A stretch of 64,000 nucleotides of DNA, from positions 72,588 through 136,587 of the forward strand of contig CAKQEA010000003.1 in NCBI GenBank assembly GCA_934229785.1, given 5' to 3'. The notes below the pieces were generated by a model that had not been told where the DNA came from, did not search any database, and saw only the letters and a program-made list of their open reading frames with translations. This document shows positions 37,172-45,327 of the stretch, piece after piece (the stretch's first letter is position 1; each line of letters opens with the position of its first letter). Both the position numbers and the translations under genes were made by a program. Source of the stretch: an uncultured Anaeroplasmataceae bacterium (GTDB lineage Bacteria; Bacillota_I; Bacilli_A; Acholeplasmatales; Anaeroplasmataceae).

Positions 37172-38290
37172 ATGCAGAATATTGTAAGAAAAGTTTATAT
37201 GAGTATAATGACTGTTATATTAGTAAGCTTAACTCTTGTTACTACTACTTTTGCATGGGTTGGAATCCTTACTTTTAATCAGTTAAGCTCGTTTGATTTA
37301 AATTTAAAAACTGAAAAGTTAAATAGTGATTATTATTTATCTATTTCAGCAACAGAAGATGGTATTTATGGTGAAAGTGCTAATATCGATGATATTGAAT
37401 ATCAAATTTTAAAAAATAGAGGTAAAAAGGTTGACTCTATTGATAGAAAAGATATTTCAAAGATGTTTAGCAATGAAACTTTGATGCCTGCTACAGTAAC
37501 TAATAGTGGATTATTAACTAATGATTTTCATTCATTAGACTTGAATAATTACAAGGTTTCTGGTAATAAGTCTAATGATTTCTTTAGATTTGATTTATAT
37601 TTATCAGTTGAGCATCGTTATGGTGATTCAGCTATTACTGATGATGTTAATAATACAGTTGATGTATTGTTTCCAAATATTGGTAATTCTTTAAGAGGTA
37701 ATAAGAAGAATACAAAGCTTGCTAATACTTTTTCTTATCCATCAGAGAATTTGGATTATAATGGTTTGTATAAAAATTATTTACCTACTTTTGAGAATAA
37801 AACAATTTCTGAGAATGAATTTATTACAGTTGATTCTTCATCTGCAGCTCGTTTTGCCTTAGCCTTCTATGAACCTATACTAAGAGATGAGAACTATACC
37901 GGAAGTGAAGTTCCAAGGAGTGTATATATTTATCAGGGTGGTACTCAAACTCCATCGTTTAATGATAGCACCTATAGTTTTGGTGGTATTCTTCCGGAAG
38001 AATATAATATAGCTTATAATGAACATAAAAAGATTTATAATTTAGGGAATGATTTTTCTATTCCTAGTGAGTTAATTAATCGTGGAGATTTAGAACTTAA
38101 TGATAAAAATAAACAATTATTGGATTCAAATTTTGGTTTAGGTATTGTTAATGGTAAAAAAACTAAGGTTAAAGTAACAGTTTGGTTCTGGTTTGAAGGC
38201 TGGGATGCTGATTGTTTTAATGTTATTGATAGAAGTAATGTTGAGTTAAATTTAGTCTTCGCAACTGGTGAAGAAAATAGAGATAATTAA
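37172..38290 (+). CDS. SipW-cognate secreted fibre-like protein (paralogue F)
   Basis: 372 residues. Signal peptide with basic start VRKVYMS and end LVTTTFAWVG. Core blocks FDLNLKTEKL, FFRFDLYLSVEH and ARFALAFYEP, then C-terminal VWFWFEGWDADCFNV. AAGGAGG precedes the ATG. A hairpin (about 37101-37121) lies between E and F. It closes the run of six secreted proteins before a gap containing a stem-loop. Confidence 0.74.
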   Translation: MQNIVRKVYMSIMTVILVSLTLVTTTFAWVGILTFNQLSSFDLNLKTEKLNSDYYLSISATEDGIYGESANIDDIEYQILKNRGKKVDSIDRKDISKMFSNETLMPATVTNSGLLTNDFHSLDLNNYKVSGNKSNDFFRFDLYLSVEHRYGDSAITDDVNNTVDVLFPNIGNSLRGNKKNTKLANTFSYPSENLDYNGLYKNYLPTFENKTISENEFITVDSSSAARFALAFYEPILRDENYTGSEVPRSVYIYQGGTQTPSFNDSTYSFGGILPEEYNIAYNEHKKIYNLGNDFSIPSELINRGDLELNDKNKQLLDSNFGLGIVNGKKTKVKVTVWFWFEGWDADCFNVIDRSNVELNLVFATGEENRDN

Positions 38291-38303
38291 TTATTTGTAT
38301 TTT

Positions 38304-38323
38304 GGGCACCCTTAGGGGTGCTC
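38304..38323 (+). terminator. Stem-loop after the fibre genes, possible partial terminator
   Basis: GGGCACCC pairs with GGGTGCTC across 4 bases, followed by an AT-rich but not pure T tract. It may lower transcription into the machinery genes relative to the structural genes. Confidence 0.55.
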
Positions 38324-38422
38324 AAGATATAATTTTATTTTATAAATGTGTTATATTTATAAAATAGAAATAAGGTAATATATAATTAAAGTTTTTTATA
38401 TTAATTGTATATATTATTTTAT

Positions 38423-38457
38423 TTGTGTTTTATAGACATTATATGATAAAATATAAT
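38423..38457 (+). promoter_or_regulatory. Possible secondary promoter before the signal-peptidase/ATPase genes
   Basis: TTGTGT (38423-38428) is followed after 18 bases by TAAAAT (38447-38452), with an overlapping TATAAT at 38452-38457. It would give the machinery genes basal expression independent of the riboswitch. Confidence 0.4.
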
Positions 38458-38487
38458 AAGATATAGACATTTAATGAGGTGAAATAG

Positions 38488-39717
38488 ATGGAAAACACAA
38501 ACATAGAAGAAAAAAAGAGTAATAAGGTTATTTTTGGCTTAAAGATTGCAGGTAATGTTATTTTTTATGCCGTTATTATTCTTTTATTGATATTCTCAAT
38601 TATGAATATTAAAGCTGGTAGTAGTAATGGAGGATTCCCTAATATTTTTGGTAAGGGTTTCTTAGCTGTTAAGACTGAGTCAATGGAAAGAGAAAATGAA
38701 ATGCCTACAGAATATAATGATTATTCTATTGGTGAAATTAAGAAGAATGATTTAGTTTATGAAAAGGTATTGAATTCTAAGAGTATTAATAATTTGAAGG
38801 TTGGAGATGTTATTACTTTCTTTGATCCTAGTATTAAGGCTTTAAATACCCATAGAATTATTATTATTGATAAAACAGATGGTGTTGTAACTAGAATTGT
38901 ATGTCAAGGTGATTATTCTGTTTCTGTTATTGCTAAGTATGATCCAACTGATGCAAGTAAAGCTGCAGTAAATCAAACACTTATTGATAGAGGAGATATT
39001 CAGATTATTTCTGATATGTCTAATGTTAAGGGTATTGTTACTGGTGTTAAGTCTGGTGCTGGTAAGGTTATTTTAAATATTCAACAAAATTGGTTATGGT
39101 ATTTTGTTTTACCAGTTCTTGTTTTCCTTTTAATTGAAATTTTTATGGTTGTTAAGAATATTATGGATTTAAAGGGTGCTAAGCAAAAGGCTGAATTAGC
39201 TTCTAATAAAGAGGTTATGATGGCTGATTTAGAGGCTCAAAAGGAAGAGATGCGTAAACAAATTCTTGCTGAGCTTAAGGCTCAACAGGCTGCTTTAGAT
39301 GAGGATAAAAAAGAACAGAAGGTTGAGGATGTTTCTGATTCTGATGATGAGGAAGCTAAGCTTGAATCTCCTGCAGTTAGTGTTGTTGAGGTTGAAAAGC
39401 CTGAATCTAAGGATGATGTTTTAAATAATGAGATGGTTGAAGAGAGTGCTGTTTTAGAAGAGGTTGAGCCTGTTGTTGAAAACAAGGAGCCAAAGGTAGA
39501 GACTCCTAAGAAGGTTTCAACTACTAAGAAGACGACTACAACTAAGAAGAGTAGTTCTAGTACTAAGAGTGGTACTACTAAGAAGACAACTACAACTAAG
39601 AAGAGTAGTTCTAGTACTAAGAGTGGCACTACTAAGAAGTCTACAACTACTAAGAAAAGTTCTGGTACAAATAAAGCTAAGGCTACTGATTCTAGCGTTG
39701 AGAATAAAGAAGAGTAA
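38488..39717 (+). CDS. SipW-like type I signal peptidase with a long cytoplasmic tail
   Basis: 409 residues, about twice the size of SipW. TM1 spans ~17-40. The extracellular catalytic domain has the nucleophile Ser65 in VKTESME and the S26B-type His122 in LNTHRI, in place of the Lys of ordinary bacterial signal peptidases. TM2 spans ~203-225. The cytoplasmic tail then has a coiled coil (~227-270), an acidic segment and a Lys/Thr/Ser region built of repeats. SipW enzymes process TasA-class precursors, so it probably cleaves the TYAW-type signals upstream. GAGGTGAAAT precedes the ATG. The tail is unusual and may dock with the downstream ATPase partner (inference). Confidence 0.85.
   Translation: MENTNIEEKKSNKVIFGLKIAGNVIFYAVIILLLIFSIMNIKAGSSNGGFPNIFGKGFLAVKTESMERENEMPTEYNDYSIGEIKKNDLVYEKVLNSKSINNLKVGDVITFFDPSIKALNTHRIIIIDKTDGVVTRIVCQGDYSVSVIAKYDPTDASKAAVNQTLIDRGDIQIISDMSNVKGIVTGVKSGAGKVILNIQQNWLWYFVLPVLVFLLIEIFMVVKNIMDLKGAKQKAELASNKEVMMADLEAQKEEMRKQILAELKAQQAALDEDKKEQKVEDVSDSDDEEAKLESPAVSVVEVEKPESKDDVLNNEMVEESAVLEEVEPVVENKEPKVETPKKVSTTKKTTTTKKSSSSTKSGTTKKTTTTKKSSSSTKSGTTKKSTTTKKSSGTNKAKATDSSVENKEE
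39520..39663 (+). repeat. 54-bp tandem repeat in the signal-peptidase tail
   Basis: Two near-perfect 54-bp units (39520-39573, 39574-39627) and a partial third encode TTKKTTTTKKSSSSTKSG, an 18-residue basic repeat. Confidence 0.9.
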
Positions 39718-39752
39718 TAGTTTATAGAAAATATTAAGAAAAGAGTGAGATT

Positions 39753-41291
39753 ATGAGTGGATTTTCACAATTTTATATAGATTTTCTAGGTCAATTGTGG
39801 AGAAATATTGGGGAATGGTTTAAGTTACATTGGGCCATCATTGTTAAGATTTTCTATGGAGATTGGGCTGAAAATGGATATATTAATAGCTTTACAAATG
39901 CAATTGGTGATTGGAATGCTTTAGATTATATTGCGTTTATATTAGTATTTATTATTAATATTGGCTTTATTGCTTTGTTGCTTATTTTAATTGTTCAATT
40001 AATTCGTAGGTATGTTCGTTTTGTTAAACGTGAGGTTGATAAGGATGCTTTAGTTGAAGAGGTTTCCTTATTAAATCAAAAGGTTGTTGAGTTGATTGAT
40101 GAGAAGAATAAGATTTTAGCTATGCGTGTATCTCAGATTGGTGCTGGTGCTCCTGGTATTGTTGATTATGAGGGTACTTCTAGTAAGAAGAAGCAGGCTA
40201 ATGAATCTAGGTTCTCTAAGCTTATTCAGGTTGATAAGGAAGCAGAGGAAAATCCAAAGATTACTGTTATGAATCAATCTGATATGCTTGATTTACCTGG
40301 TTTATGTGATCGTTTTATTAATTTTGCGGCTTCTCAATTACATTTGTATTACAATAAGGAGATTATTGCTAGATGGTTTGCAGGTTTAGCTACTTCTAAG
40401 GTTTTAATTCTTGAAGGTATTTCTGGTACTGGTAAAACTTCTTTACCTTATGCTATGGGTAAGTTTTTCCAAAATGATACTTCTATTATTTCAGTTCAGC
40501 CTTCATGGCGTGATCGTGCTGAACTTCTTGGTTATTTAAATGAGTTTACTAAGAGGTTTAATGAAACTGATTTCTTAAAGAGTGTTTATGCTGCTTCTTA
40601 TTCTGATACTATTAATATTATTGTTCTAGATGAGATGAACTTAGCTCGTATTGAGTATTATTTTGCTGAATTCCTATCTGTTATGGAAATGCCAGATACT
40701 AATGAGTGGAAGATTGATATTGTTCCAACTTCTGATGAGCATGATCCAAAGAATTTAATTAATGGTAAGATTTTGATTCCTCAAAATGTTTGGTTTATTG
40801 GTACTGCCAATAAGGATGATTCAACATTTACTATTACTGATAAAGTTTATGACCGTGCTGTTGCGATTGCAATTAATAAGAAGGCTGAATATATTGATGC
40901 ACCATTTACAGAGAATGTTTCTATGACTTTTGAGTATTTAGATGATTTATTTAAGCGTACTCAATCTGGTTATCAATTATCTGAGGTTGCTCAAAATGGT
41001 TTTAATCAGCTTGATGAGTTTATTCAGGATAAGTTTAAGATTGCCTTTGGTAACCGTATTATGAAGCAGATTAAGCTGTTCGTTCCAGTTTATATGGGAT
41101 GTGGTTTCTCTGAATTTGATGGTTTGGATTATATGCTAACATTTAAGATTTTAAGAAAGTTTGAGATGTTGAATTTAACTTTCTTGAAGAAGGAATTAGA
41201 TGAATTAATTTCTTTACTTGATAGATTGTTTGGTAAGGATCAATTCTTAGTTTCTAAGAGTTTTATTGCTGATTTGAAGAAGAATGCTTAG
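39753..41291 (+). CDS. Membrane-anchored McrB-like AAA+ ATPase
   Basis: 512 residues. An N-terminal segment leads to one strong transmembrane helix (~57-85), then a basic stretch and a coiled coil (~95-128). The AAA+ domain has Walker A GISGTGKTS (222-230) and SVQPSWRDRAELLGY. The last is the McrB/dynein-branch hallmark, resembling the QP-W-D...LLGY block of McrB. Walker B is VLDEMNLARIEYYF (~291-304), sensor 1 is FIGTANKDDST, and Arg368 in KVYDRAV is the likely arginine finger. McrB normally powers GTP-dependent DNA restriction in the cytoplasm. A membrane anchor and fusion to a secretion cluster are atypical. Likely an ATP- or GTP-driven assembly factor for the surface proteins (inference). 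Confidence 0.85.
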   Translation: MSGFSQFYIDFLGQLWRNIGEWFKLHWAIIVKIFYGDWAENGYINSFTNAIGDWNALDYIAFILVFIINIGFIALLLILIVQLIRRYVRFVKREVDKDALVEEVSLLNQKVVELIDEKNKILAMRVSQIGAGAPGIVDYEGTSSKKKQANESRFSKLIQVDKEAEENPKITVMNQSDMLDLPGLCDRFINFAASQLHLYYNKEIIARWFAGLATSKVLILEGISGTGKTSLPYAMGKFFQNDTSIISVQPSWRDRAELLGYLNEFTKRFNETDFLKSVYAASYSDTINIIVLDEMNLARIEYYFAEFLSVMEMPDTNEWKIDIVPTSDEHDPKNLINGKILIPQNVWFIGTANKDDSTFTITDKVYDRAVAIAINKKAEYIDAPFTENVSMTFEYLDDLFKRTQSGYQLSEVAQNGFNQLDEFIQDKFKIAFGNRIMKQIKLFVPVYMGCGFSEFDGLDYMLTFKILRKFEMLNLTFLKKELDELISLLDRLFGKDQFLVSKSFIADLKKNA

Positions 41292-41303
41292 TAGGTGATT
41301 TAT

Positions 41304-43970
41304 ATGGCTAAAATAGAAGAAAAAGATGAATTAACTACCTACTACGAAAATATTTATAAGGATATTGAAGAGACAACTAATAAGGATCCCTTTGGTAATT
41401 ATATTTTCCAAAGAGTATCAGGTGGTACAAAAACTGTATTTAATAAAACTCAAACCGAAATTAGAAATTTCGATATGAGCTTTCTTGATACTATTGAGAG
41501 TGTATACCCAGCTATTTTAAAGATAATGAGAGATCCTAAGAAGTCTATTCGCTATGAAGAAGAGGTTGTTTCTGTAGAGAAGGCTAAAAAGGTTAATTCT
41601 GAGACAGTTCGTCATTTATCAAGCCATACTCAGCTAATTAAAGAAATCACAAAAGAGGGGGATGTAATCCCCTCTAAGATTTTAACGACCTATGCTGAAG
41701 AGGAGCTTGCGATATACGAAAATAGATTTATTAAATCTTTAGTTAAAAGAATGGAAATGTTCCTTGAGCGTCGTTATGAGGTTATGAAGGTTTCACTTGA
41801 ATCGTTTGAAACTCAAAAGTTTAATGTTTCTAATGATTTCTTGTTGTCAGGACAAAAGGTTACTGTTAATTTAGATATTCAAATTAAAAATGATTTGACT
41901 ACTAATGTTCAGGCTACAAAGGAACAATATAATCGTTTATTATATGTTCGTGAGTTGGTTCAAGGACTTAAGGGTACTGAATTTATGCGTGCTTTAGCTA
42001 AGGCTCGTGATGTTCTACCTCCAATTATGAAAACAAATATTTTAATGCATAATCCTGATTTTAAGCTTGCTTATGGATTATGGTTATATCTTGATAAGGT
42101 TGATGGTATTTCAACTAATGTTGATGTAAAGGAAAAAACATATAAGTATACTGATATTTTTCAAAGAGATATTAATCAGTGTATGGCACTTGCTGTTACA
42201 TCCTTTATTAAAAACAGAGAGGTTGAAGGTATTTATACTTCTAAAAATCTTCCAACATTGAAGGCTCCAAAGCCTATTTCTAATGAAGGAATTGAGCTTG
42301 AAATGAACTTCAATGCTGATAATAAAAAGCTTGAAGATTATACAATGAATCAAATACTTCTTGATGAAACTGCTAAGTTCTTTGAAGCATCAATGTCTGG
42401 TATTCAAAGAAGTGGTAGTACCTATAATGAATCAATTAGAGTTGTATATAGACAAATGCTTGATATGCTAGATCAAATTTATCCTAGAACATTTGGGGTT
42501 TCTATTGATCAGCTTGAAAGTAAGAATTTATATGAGCAATTAGATTTCCAGCGTAAAAAGCTTATGGTTTTGAAGATTGTTCAACAGCAAAAGCAAATGA
42601 ATATTGCTCGTATGGGTAAGGATTCAAAGCGTGTTGAAAAGGAAATTACTAAGCTTGAAGGAAAGATAAAGGTATTTGAGGAAAAGGAAAGAGAAAAGGA
42701 ATTAAAGCGTCTACAAAAGGAAGAGGCTCAGCGTCAGGCTGCAATAGCAAGGGCGAAGGCGTTAGAGGAAAAGAGAAAACGTTTGGAACAAGAGGCTATT
42801 GCTCGTCAAAATGCTGCCGAAAAGAAGGCATTAGAAAGAGAAAGAAAAGAAAATGCTGGTATGGTGGATCTAAAGAAGGCACACCAAGCATCTCGTTCGT
42901 TAGAAGCTCAAATGCGTAGGCGTGAACGTTTGCGTGAATTAAAAACTGGTATATCATTAGAAGATCAGCTAAAGGAAGAAAATAGAGTATTAGATGGTAT
43001 TAATGATGAAGATATTTATAATACTATAGAGACTTCTAATTTAGTAAATGAAGATGATTTACTTGATAATACTGAAGATAATGTTGATGATTTATTAGAT
43101 CAAATTCCTACTAAGGAGGAAAAAGAGGCTGATGAGCTTCTTGCTAGTATCCCTGAAAAGAATGAAGAACAACCATCTGATGAAATTGATTCTAATAATG
43201 AGGCTATAGAATCAAATTTGAACGCACAAGATGATTTAAATACTGAATTATCTAATGATGAATCTACTTCAAATAATAATATAGAAGATGCTAAGTTGGC
43301 TGAAGAGTCAAATGATAGTGATGAAGAGGCCTTTGAAGAGGCAATAAATGCTATTCCAGAGGACAATGATGAAGAAGAACAGATTGTTTATGTTGATGAA
43401 GATGGTAATGTAATAGATAACTATGAGGAATCTTCAGAATTCCAACAAGCAGATGAATATGAACAAATGCTAAAGGATAGTGGAATGACTGATGAAGAAA
43501 TTCAAGCATTGCTTGGAATTGAATCAAAGGATGATGAAGTAGACGAACCTGAAGAACAAAATGTGGATAACTCAAATAATGAATCAGATACTAATTCAGA
43601 AGATGAAGAATTCATGCAAGCTTTAGGAGATATACCAGAGGGTAAAGAAACCACAGAAAGTGTGGATAACTCAAATAATGAATCAGATACTAATTCAGAA
43701 GATGAAGAATTCATGCAAGCCTTAGGAGATATACCAGAAGGTAAAGAAACCACAGAAAGTGTGGATAATTCAACTGAAGCTTCTAACGATAAAGAGAGTG
43801 AAAATTCATCAGATGATTTTGATGAGGATGAGTTTATGCGCGCTTTAGGTGACATACCTGATGGTAAGGAATCTGTTGTTGATGAGGCAGCAGATGATTA
43901 TGAAAAGATGCTAAAAGATAGTGGAATGACTGATGAAGAAATTGCTAATCTCTTAGGTGATGATAAGTAA
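41304..43970 (+). CDS. Large McrC/DUF2357-like partner protein with coiled coil and acidic repeat tail
   Basis: 888 residues from the ATG at 41304; TAGGTGA lies 6 bases upstream. Residues 1-~400 are globular. LTTYAEEELAIYENRFIKSLVKRMEMFLERRYE resembles the 'YENRF' region of DUF2357 proteins that partner McrB-like ATPases. I see no PD-(D/E)XK motif, so nuclease activity is not predicted. Residues ~402-560 form a long, highly charged coiled coil. Residues ~560-888 are acidic and low-complexity, with a 33-residue tandem repeat and two copies of a YE-x-MLKDSGMTDEEI helix. No signal peptide or TM segment, hence cytoplasmic. Gene order ATPase-partner matches McrB-McrC. The function is inferred from that pairing only. 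Confidence 0.65.
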   Translation: MAKIEEKDELTTYYENIYKDIEETTNKDPFGNYIFQRVSGGTKTVFNKTQTEIRNFDMSFLDTIESVYPAILKIMRDPKKSIRYEEEVVSVEKAKKVNSETVRHLSSHTQLIKEITKEGDVIPSKILTTYAEEELAIYENRFIKSLVKRMEMFLERRYEVMKVSLESFETQKFNVSNDFLLSGQKVTVNLDIQIKNDLTTNVQATKEQYNRLLYVRELVQGLKGTEFMRALAKARDVLPPIMKTNILMHNPDFKLAYGLWLYLDKVDGISTNVDVKEKTYKYTDIFQRDINQCMALAVTSFIKNREVEGIYTSKNLPTLKAPKPISNEGIELEMNFNADNKKLEDYTMNQILLDETAKFFEASMSGIQRSGSTYNESIRVVYRQMLDMLDQIYPRTFGVSIDQLESKNLYEQLDFQRKKLMVLKIVQQQKQMNIARMGKDSKRVEKEITKLEGKIKVFEEKEREKELKRLQKEEAQRQAAIARAKALEEKRKRLEQEAIARQNAAEKKALERERKENAGMVDLKKAHQASRSLEAQMRRRERLRELKTGISLEDQLKEENRVLDGINDEDIYNTIETSNLVNEDDLLDNTEDNVDDLLDQIPTKEEKEADELLASIPEKNEEQPSDEIDSNNEAIESNLNAQDDLNTELSNDESTSNNNIEDAKLAEESNDSDEEAFEEAINAIPEDNDEEEQIVYVDEDGNVIDNYEESSEFQQADEYEQMLKDSGMTDEEIQALLGIESKDDEVDEPEEQNVDNSNNESDTNSEDEEFMQALGDIPEGKETTESVDNSNNESDTNSEDEEFMQALGDIPEGKETTESVDNSTEASNDKESENSSDDFDEDEFMRALGDIPDGKESVVDEAADDYEKMLKDSGMTDEEIANLLGDDK
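43563..43872 (+). repeat. 99-bp tandem repeat in the McrC-like gene
   Basis: Two almost identical 99-bp units (43563-43661, 43662-43760) and a diverged third encode a 33-residue acidic unit with core EEFMQALGDIPEGK. Near identity at the DNA level indicates recent duplication. Confidence 0.92.
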
Positions 43971-44608
43971 TGACTGATAAAAGGAAATTGCCAATTAAGC
44001 AAATTATATCATACCTTGTATCAATAATTTGTTTTGTGTTATGTATATTTGTTACAGTTGAGGTTATTGATTCTACAAGAAATTCAAGACCTCCACGCAT
44101 CTTTGGTCTTAGTGTATCTTATGTACCTACAGGTTCGATGGAGCCTACAATTATGACAGGCGATTATGTCATGTATAAAAAAACTACCTTTAATAAGGTT
44201 AATGAAAATGATATTATTGTCTATTATAGTAAAACTAACGATAGATATATAATACATCGTGTAATAGAAAAGAATGAAGATTATCTTATTACAAAGGGAG
44301 ATAATAATGAGCTTAGTGATACTGAGCATATTACACCTGATATGGTTTATGGTAAATATATTATGACAATAAAATTATTAAGTGTATTCACTGGTGGAGT
44401 ACAAAAAAATTTAATTTATTTTGTTTTGATTTTAATTTTTATAATTATGATTATAATGCAAATAGTATCTATGGTTATAAAGACTAAAACAGAAGAAATT
44501 AACAATAAGCGTGAAGAAGATAAGAAGCTTATGTTAGAACAGCTAAAGAAAGAAATATTAGAAGAAGAGCTTAAAAAGCTTAAAGAACAAAATAAGAATG
44601 AGAAATAG
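43970..44608 (+). CDS. Second SipW-like type I signal peptidase
   Basis: 212 residues. TM1 spans ~11-32. Nucleophile Ser56 is in YVPTGSMEPTI, and His96 in YIIHRVIE replaces the catalytic Lys (S26B, ER/SipW type). A conserved KGDNNE turn follows, TM2 spans ~148-170, and there is a Lys/Glu-rich coiled tail. Normal SipW length apart from the tail. Its ATG overlaps the stop of the McrC-like gene by one base (TAATG), so it is translated with it. Two signal peptidases in one cluster may divide the precursor types, or one may process the anchor protein. Confidence 0.88.
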   Translation: MTDKRKLPIKQIISYLVSIICFVLCIFVTVEVIDSTRNSRPPRIFGLSVSYVPTGSMEPTIMTGDYVMYKKTTFNKVNENDIIVYYSKTNDRYIIHRVIEKNEDYLITKGDNNELSDTEHITPDMVYGKYIMTIKLLSVFTGGVQKNLIYFVLILIFIIMIIMQIVSMVIKTKTEEINNKREEDKKLMLEQLKKEILEEELKKLKEQNKNEK

Positions 44609-44669
44609 TAGTTCCTTCCAAACTTAGGTAGTTTGGTAGCTTCATAAGAATTTAAAAAAATAATAAAAT

Positions 44670-44721
44670 AGGAATTAATAGCACTTCCAAAAGGAGGTAG
44701 TTACTAATTCCTATATTTTTT
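44670..44721 (+). terminator. Terminator of the fibre/secretion cluster
   Basis: AGGAATTA (44670-44677) pairs with TAATTCCT, with further inner pairs (CTTCC/GGAGG), followed by ATATTTTTT. Confidence 0.75.
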
Positions 44722-44750
44722 GGTAAAATACTTATTTGTTATATAAAATT

Positions 44751-44921
44751 TTATTTTTTAAATTCTTAGGTTTTCTAGCTATTTTTGATGTGTCAACCGT
44801 TTTTATAACATAATCAGAATTGATTATATATATAATTCTATTTCTAAAATGAGTAAAATTAGAATATCCATATGATATTCCTTATAACCTTAATATTGTT
44901 TTTAATACCTTCTAAATAGCC
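44751..44921 (-). mobile_element. ISL3-family-like transposase C-terminal remnant
   Basis: The minus strand reads GYLEGIKNNIKVI, then after a one-base frame change GISYGYSNFTHFRNRIIYIIN and a stop. This matches the 'EG-NNKIK-IKR--YGYRNF--FR-RI' end of ISL3-type transposases. Only this tail survives. The remnant abuts an ATPase fragment on the plus strand at 44922, a probable insertion or deletion scar. Confidence 0.65.
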
Positions 44922-45255
44922 ATTGTGAAGGATTTATGTAATAAATATAATAGAGATTTTAATGAAATAAAGAAATGGTATAATAAATATATTTTAAATT
45001 GTGTTTCATTATATAATCCAAAACCAGTAGTTGAGGTTGTGTTAAGAGGTAAATGTTAGAAAATTTGGTAATGATTTAACAAAGGATAATTCAGTTGATT
45101 GTGCATTAACAGTATTAATACATTTAGGTTATTTAGCTTATGATGAGGATTTAAAATCTTGTTATATTCCAAATTATGAAATTAAGCAAGAATTTGAAAG
45201 AGCATTTAAAAGACTTAATTGGAATAAAAATAAAATTGAAATAATTGAAATGTAA
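44922..45255 (+). pseudogene. Fragment of an AAA/PDDEXK ATPase paralogous to the next gene
   Basis: VKDLCNKYNRDFNEIKKWYN...VSLYNPKPVVEVVLRGK, then FGNDLTKDNSVDCALTVLIHLGYLAY, CYIPNYEIKQEFERAF and a terminal IEIIEM align with the middle and end of the intact gene at 45328-46914. Deletions and stops lie between the pieces. It is a decayed duplicate. Confidence 0.85.
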
Positions 45256-45327
45256 TTAACAAAAATCTTATTAAAAATGTTATAATAAAGCATATATAAG
45301 ATGTTGTATTAAGTGAGGAGAGGTATT

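Noticed and set aside
39282..39629. Minus-strand Leu/Val-rich 115-codon frame
   Set aside because: It is the complement of the Lys/Thr/Ser repeats in the signal-peptidase tail.
43100..43855. Minus-strand Ser-rich frames with internal repeats
   Set aside because: They mirror the acidic repeats of the McrC-like gene on the plus strand and have no ribosome binding sites.
39753..43970. A standard McrBC restriction system
   Set aside because: The ATPase is membrane-anchored with no DNA-binding N-domain, the partner shows no nuclease motif, and both lie inside a secretion cluster.
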